From assembly GCA_029561505.1 (NCBI GenBank), contig JAKQXK010000269.1:1-6146 (forward strand): a stretch of 6,146 nucleotides of DNA. Direction: 5' to 3'. Position numbers and translations under genes: made by a program. This stretch comes from Spirochaetota bacterium. Its GTDB lineage: Bacteria > Spirochaetota > Leptospiria > Turneriellales > Turneriellaceae. Each line of letters begins with the position of its first letter. The stretch's first letter is position 1. The notes beneath the pieces are model-generated. The model had not been told where the DNA came from. It saw only the letters and a list, made by a program, of their open reading frames with translations, and searched no databases. This document shows positions 5,894-6,146 of this stretch, piece after piece.

Positions 5894-6146
5894 TCACTTT
5901 GCGTATCGCCGAATCAGGGGGCGGGCCAACAAGAGCATCATCAGCCCCATCAGCGCAGTCATAAGCCGCATCCAGTCGGGGGTGAAGCTGACGTGAGAAA
6001 CGATCAGCGGCGGGCTTTGTTGGTACACGACCACCGTTACGGCATCGCCTGGTAATGGATTCTTGCCAAAGGCCAGAAAGCAACCGCTGATAAGATATGG
6101 GTCTTGCGCGAAACCGGGCACGCGGTAATTGTAGGCGCAATCAGTC
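5894..6146 (-). CDS. C-terminal part of a small membrane-anchored protein, DUF3592-like
   Basis: A minus-strand frame enters from the window's right edge and ends with TGA at 5894-5896, giving 83 visible residues. The GTG at 6121 is probably internal, because the frame upstream of it stays open to the edge and reads DCAYNYRVPGF. The visible part has a YNYRVPG strand, then PGDAVTVVVYQQSPP, then the hydrophobic helix WMRLMTALMGLMMLLLA, and ends with the basic tail RPLIRRYAK. This order (Y.Y.V.G, a G-x-x-V-x-V-Y-P-like strand, a C-terminal transmembrane helix) resembles DUF3592 proteins, membrane proteins of unknown function with an extracytoplasmic beta domain. No substrate or role can be given. 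The frame ends 220 bases before the nuoD start, in the same direction, with the large inverted repeat between them. Confidence 0.6.
   Translation of the reverse strand, partial: TDCAYNYRVPGFAQDPYLISGCFLAFGKNPLPGDAVTVVVYQQSPPLIVSHVSFTPDWMRLMTALMGLMMLLLARPLIRRYAK

Noticed and set aside
5886..6140. 84-codon minus-strand frame rich in Arg and Pro, overlapping the DUF3592-like frame
   Set aside because: The overlapping frame ending at 5894 has a transmembrane helix, a basic tail and family-like strands, while this one has low-complexity, arginine-rich composition typical of a shadow frame.

Overview
The window is a piece of a bacterial chromosome with moderate-to-high GC content. It carries two housekeeping genes on the plus strand, ligA and murE. 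On the minus strand are a repeat-rich secreted protein gene, nuoD, and the 3' end of a small membrane-protein gene. MurE carries the DNPR signature of meso-diaminopimelate-adding enzymes. NuoD has the C-terminal type ending in NVIAGELD rather than the proteobacterial type ending in a GEVDR-like motif. From memory these features fit a member of the Leptospirales (Spirochaetota, for example a Turneriella-like organism), but no sequence comparison was run and the placement is tentative.

Layout: 1-1794 is NAD+-dependent DNA ligase, with about 70 N-terminal residues lying outside the window. Bases 1795-1848 are a short spacer filled by a perfect 14-bp inverted repeat that ends one base before the murE ATG. 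Bases 1849-3390 are murE, complete. It converges, with an 18-base gap, on a minus-strand gene at 3409-4245 that encodes a 278-residue Gly/Thr/Ser-rich exported protein built from six repeats of about 40 residues. Between that gene and nuoD (4399-5673, minus) there are 153 bases. They hold a 31-codon open frame that overlaps the nuoD stop and reads like the beginning of a DUF3817 membrane protein, then stops. Upstream of nuoD, where nuoC would be expected, there are instead 220 bases dominated by a long, branched imperfect inverted repeat (5724-5880). Beyond it lies the 3' part of a membrane-anchored, DUF3592-like gene (5894 to the window end, minus).

The genes do not form one pathway. LigA seals DNA nicks in replication and repair, MurE adds the third amino acid of the peptidoglycan stem peptide, and NuoD is part of the quinone-binding core of respiratory complex I. 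The oddest part of the window is the minus-strand half: nuoD without visible nuo neighbours, a possible gene remnant on its 3' side and a large structured repeat on its 5' side. This looks like a locus that has been rearranged. No CRISPR array, tRNA, rRNA, transposase or phage gene was seen.
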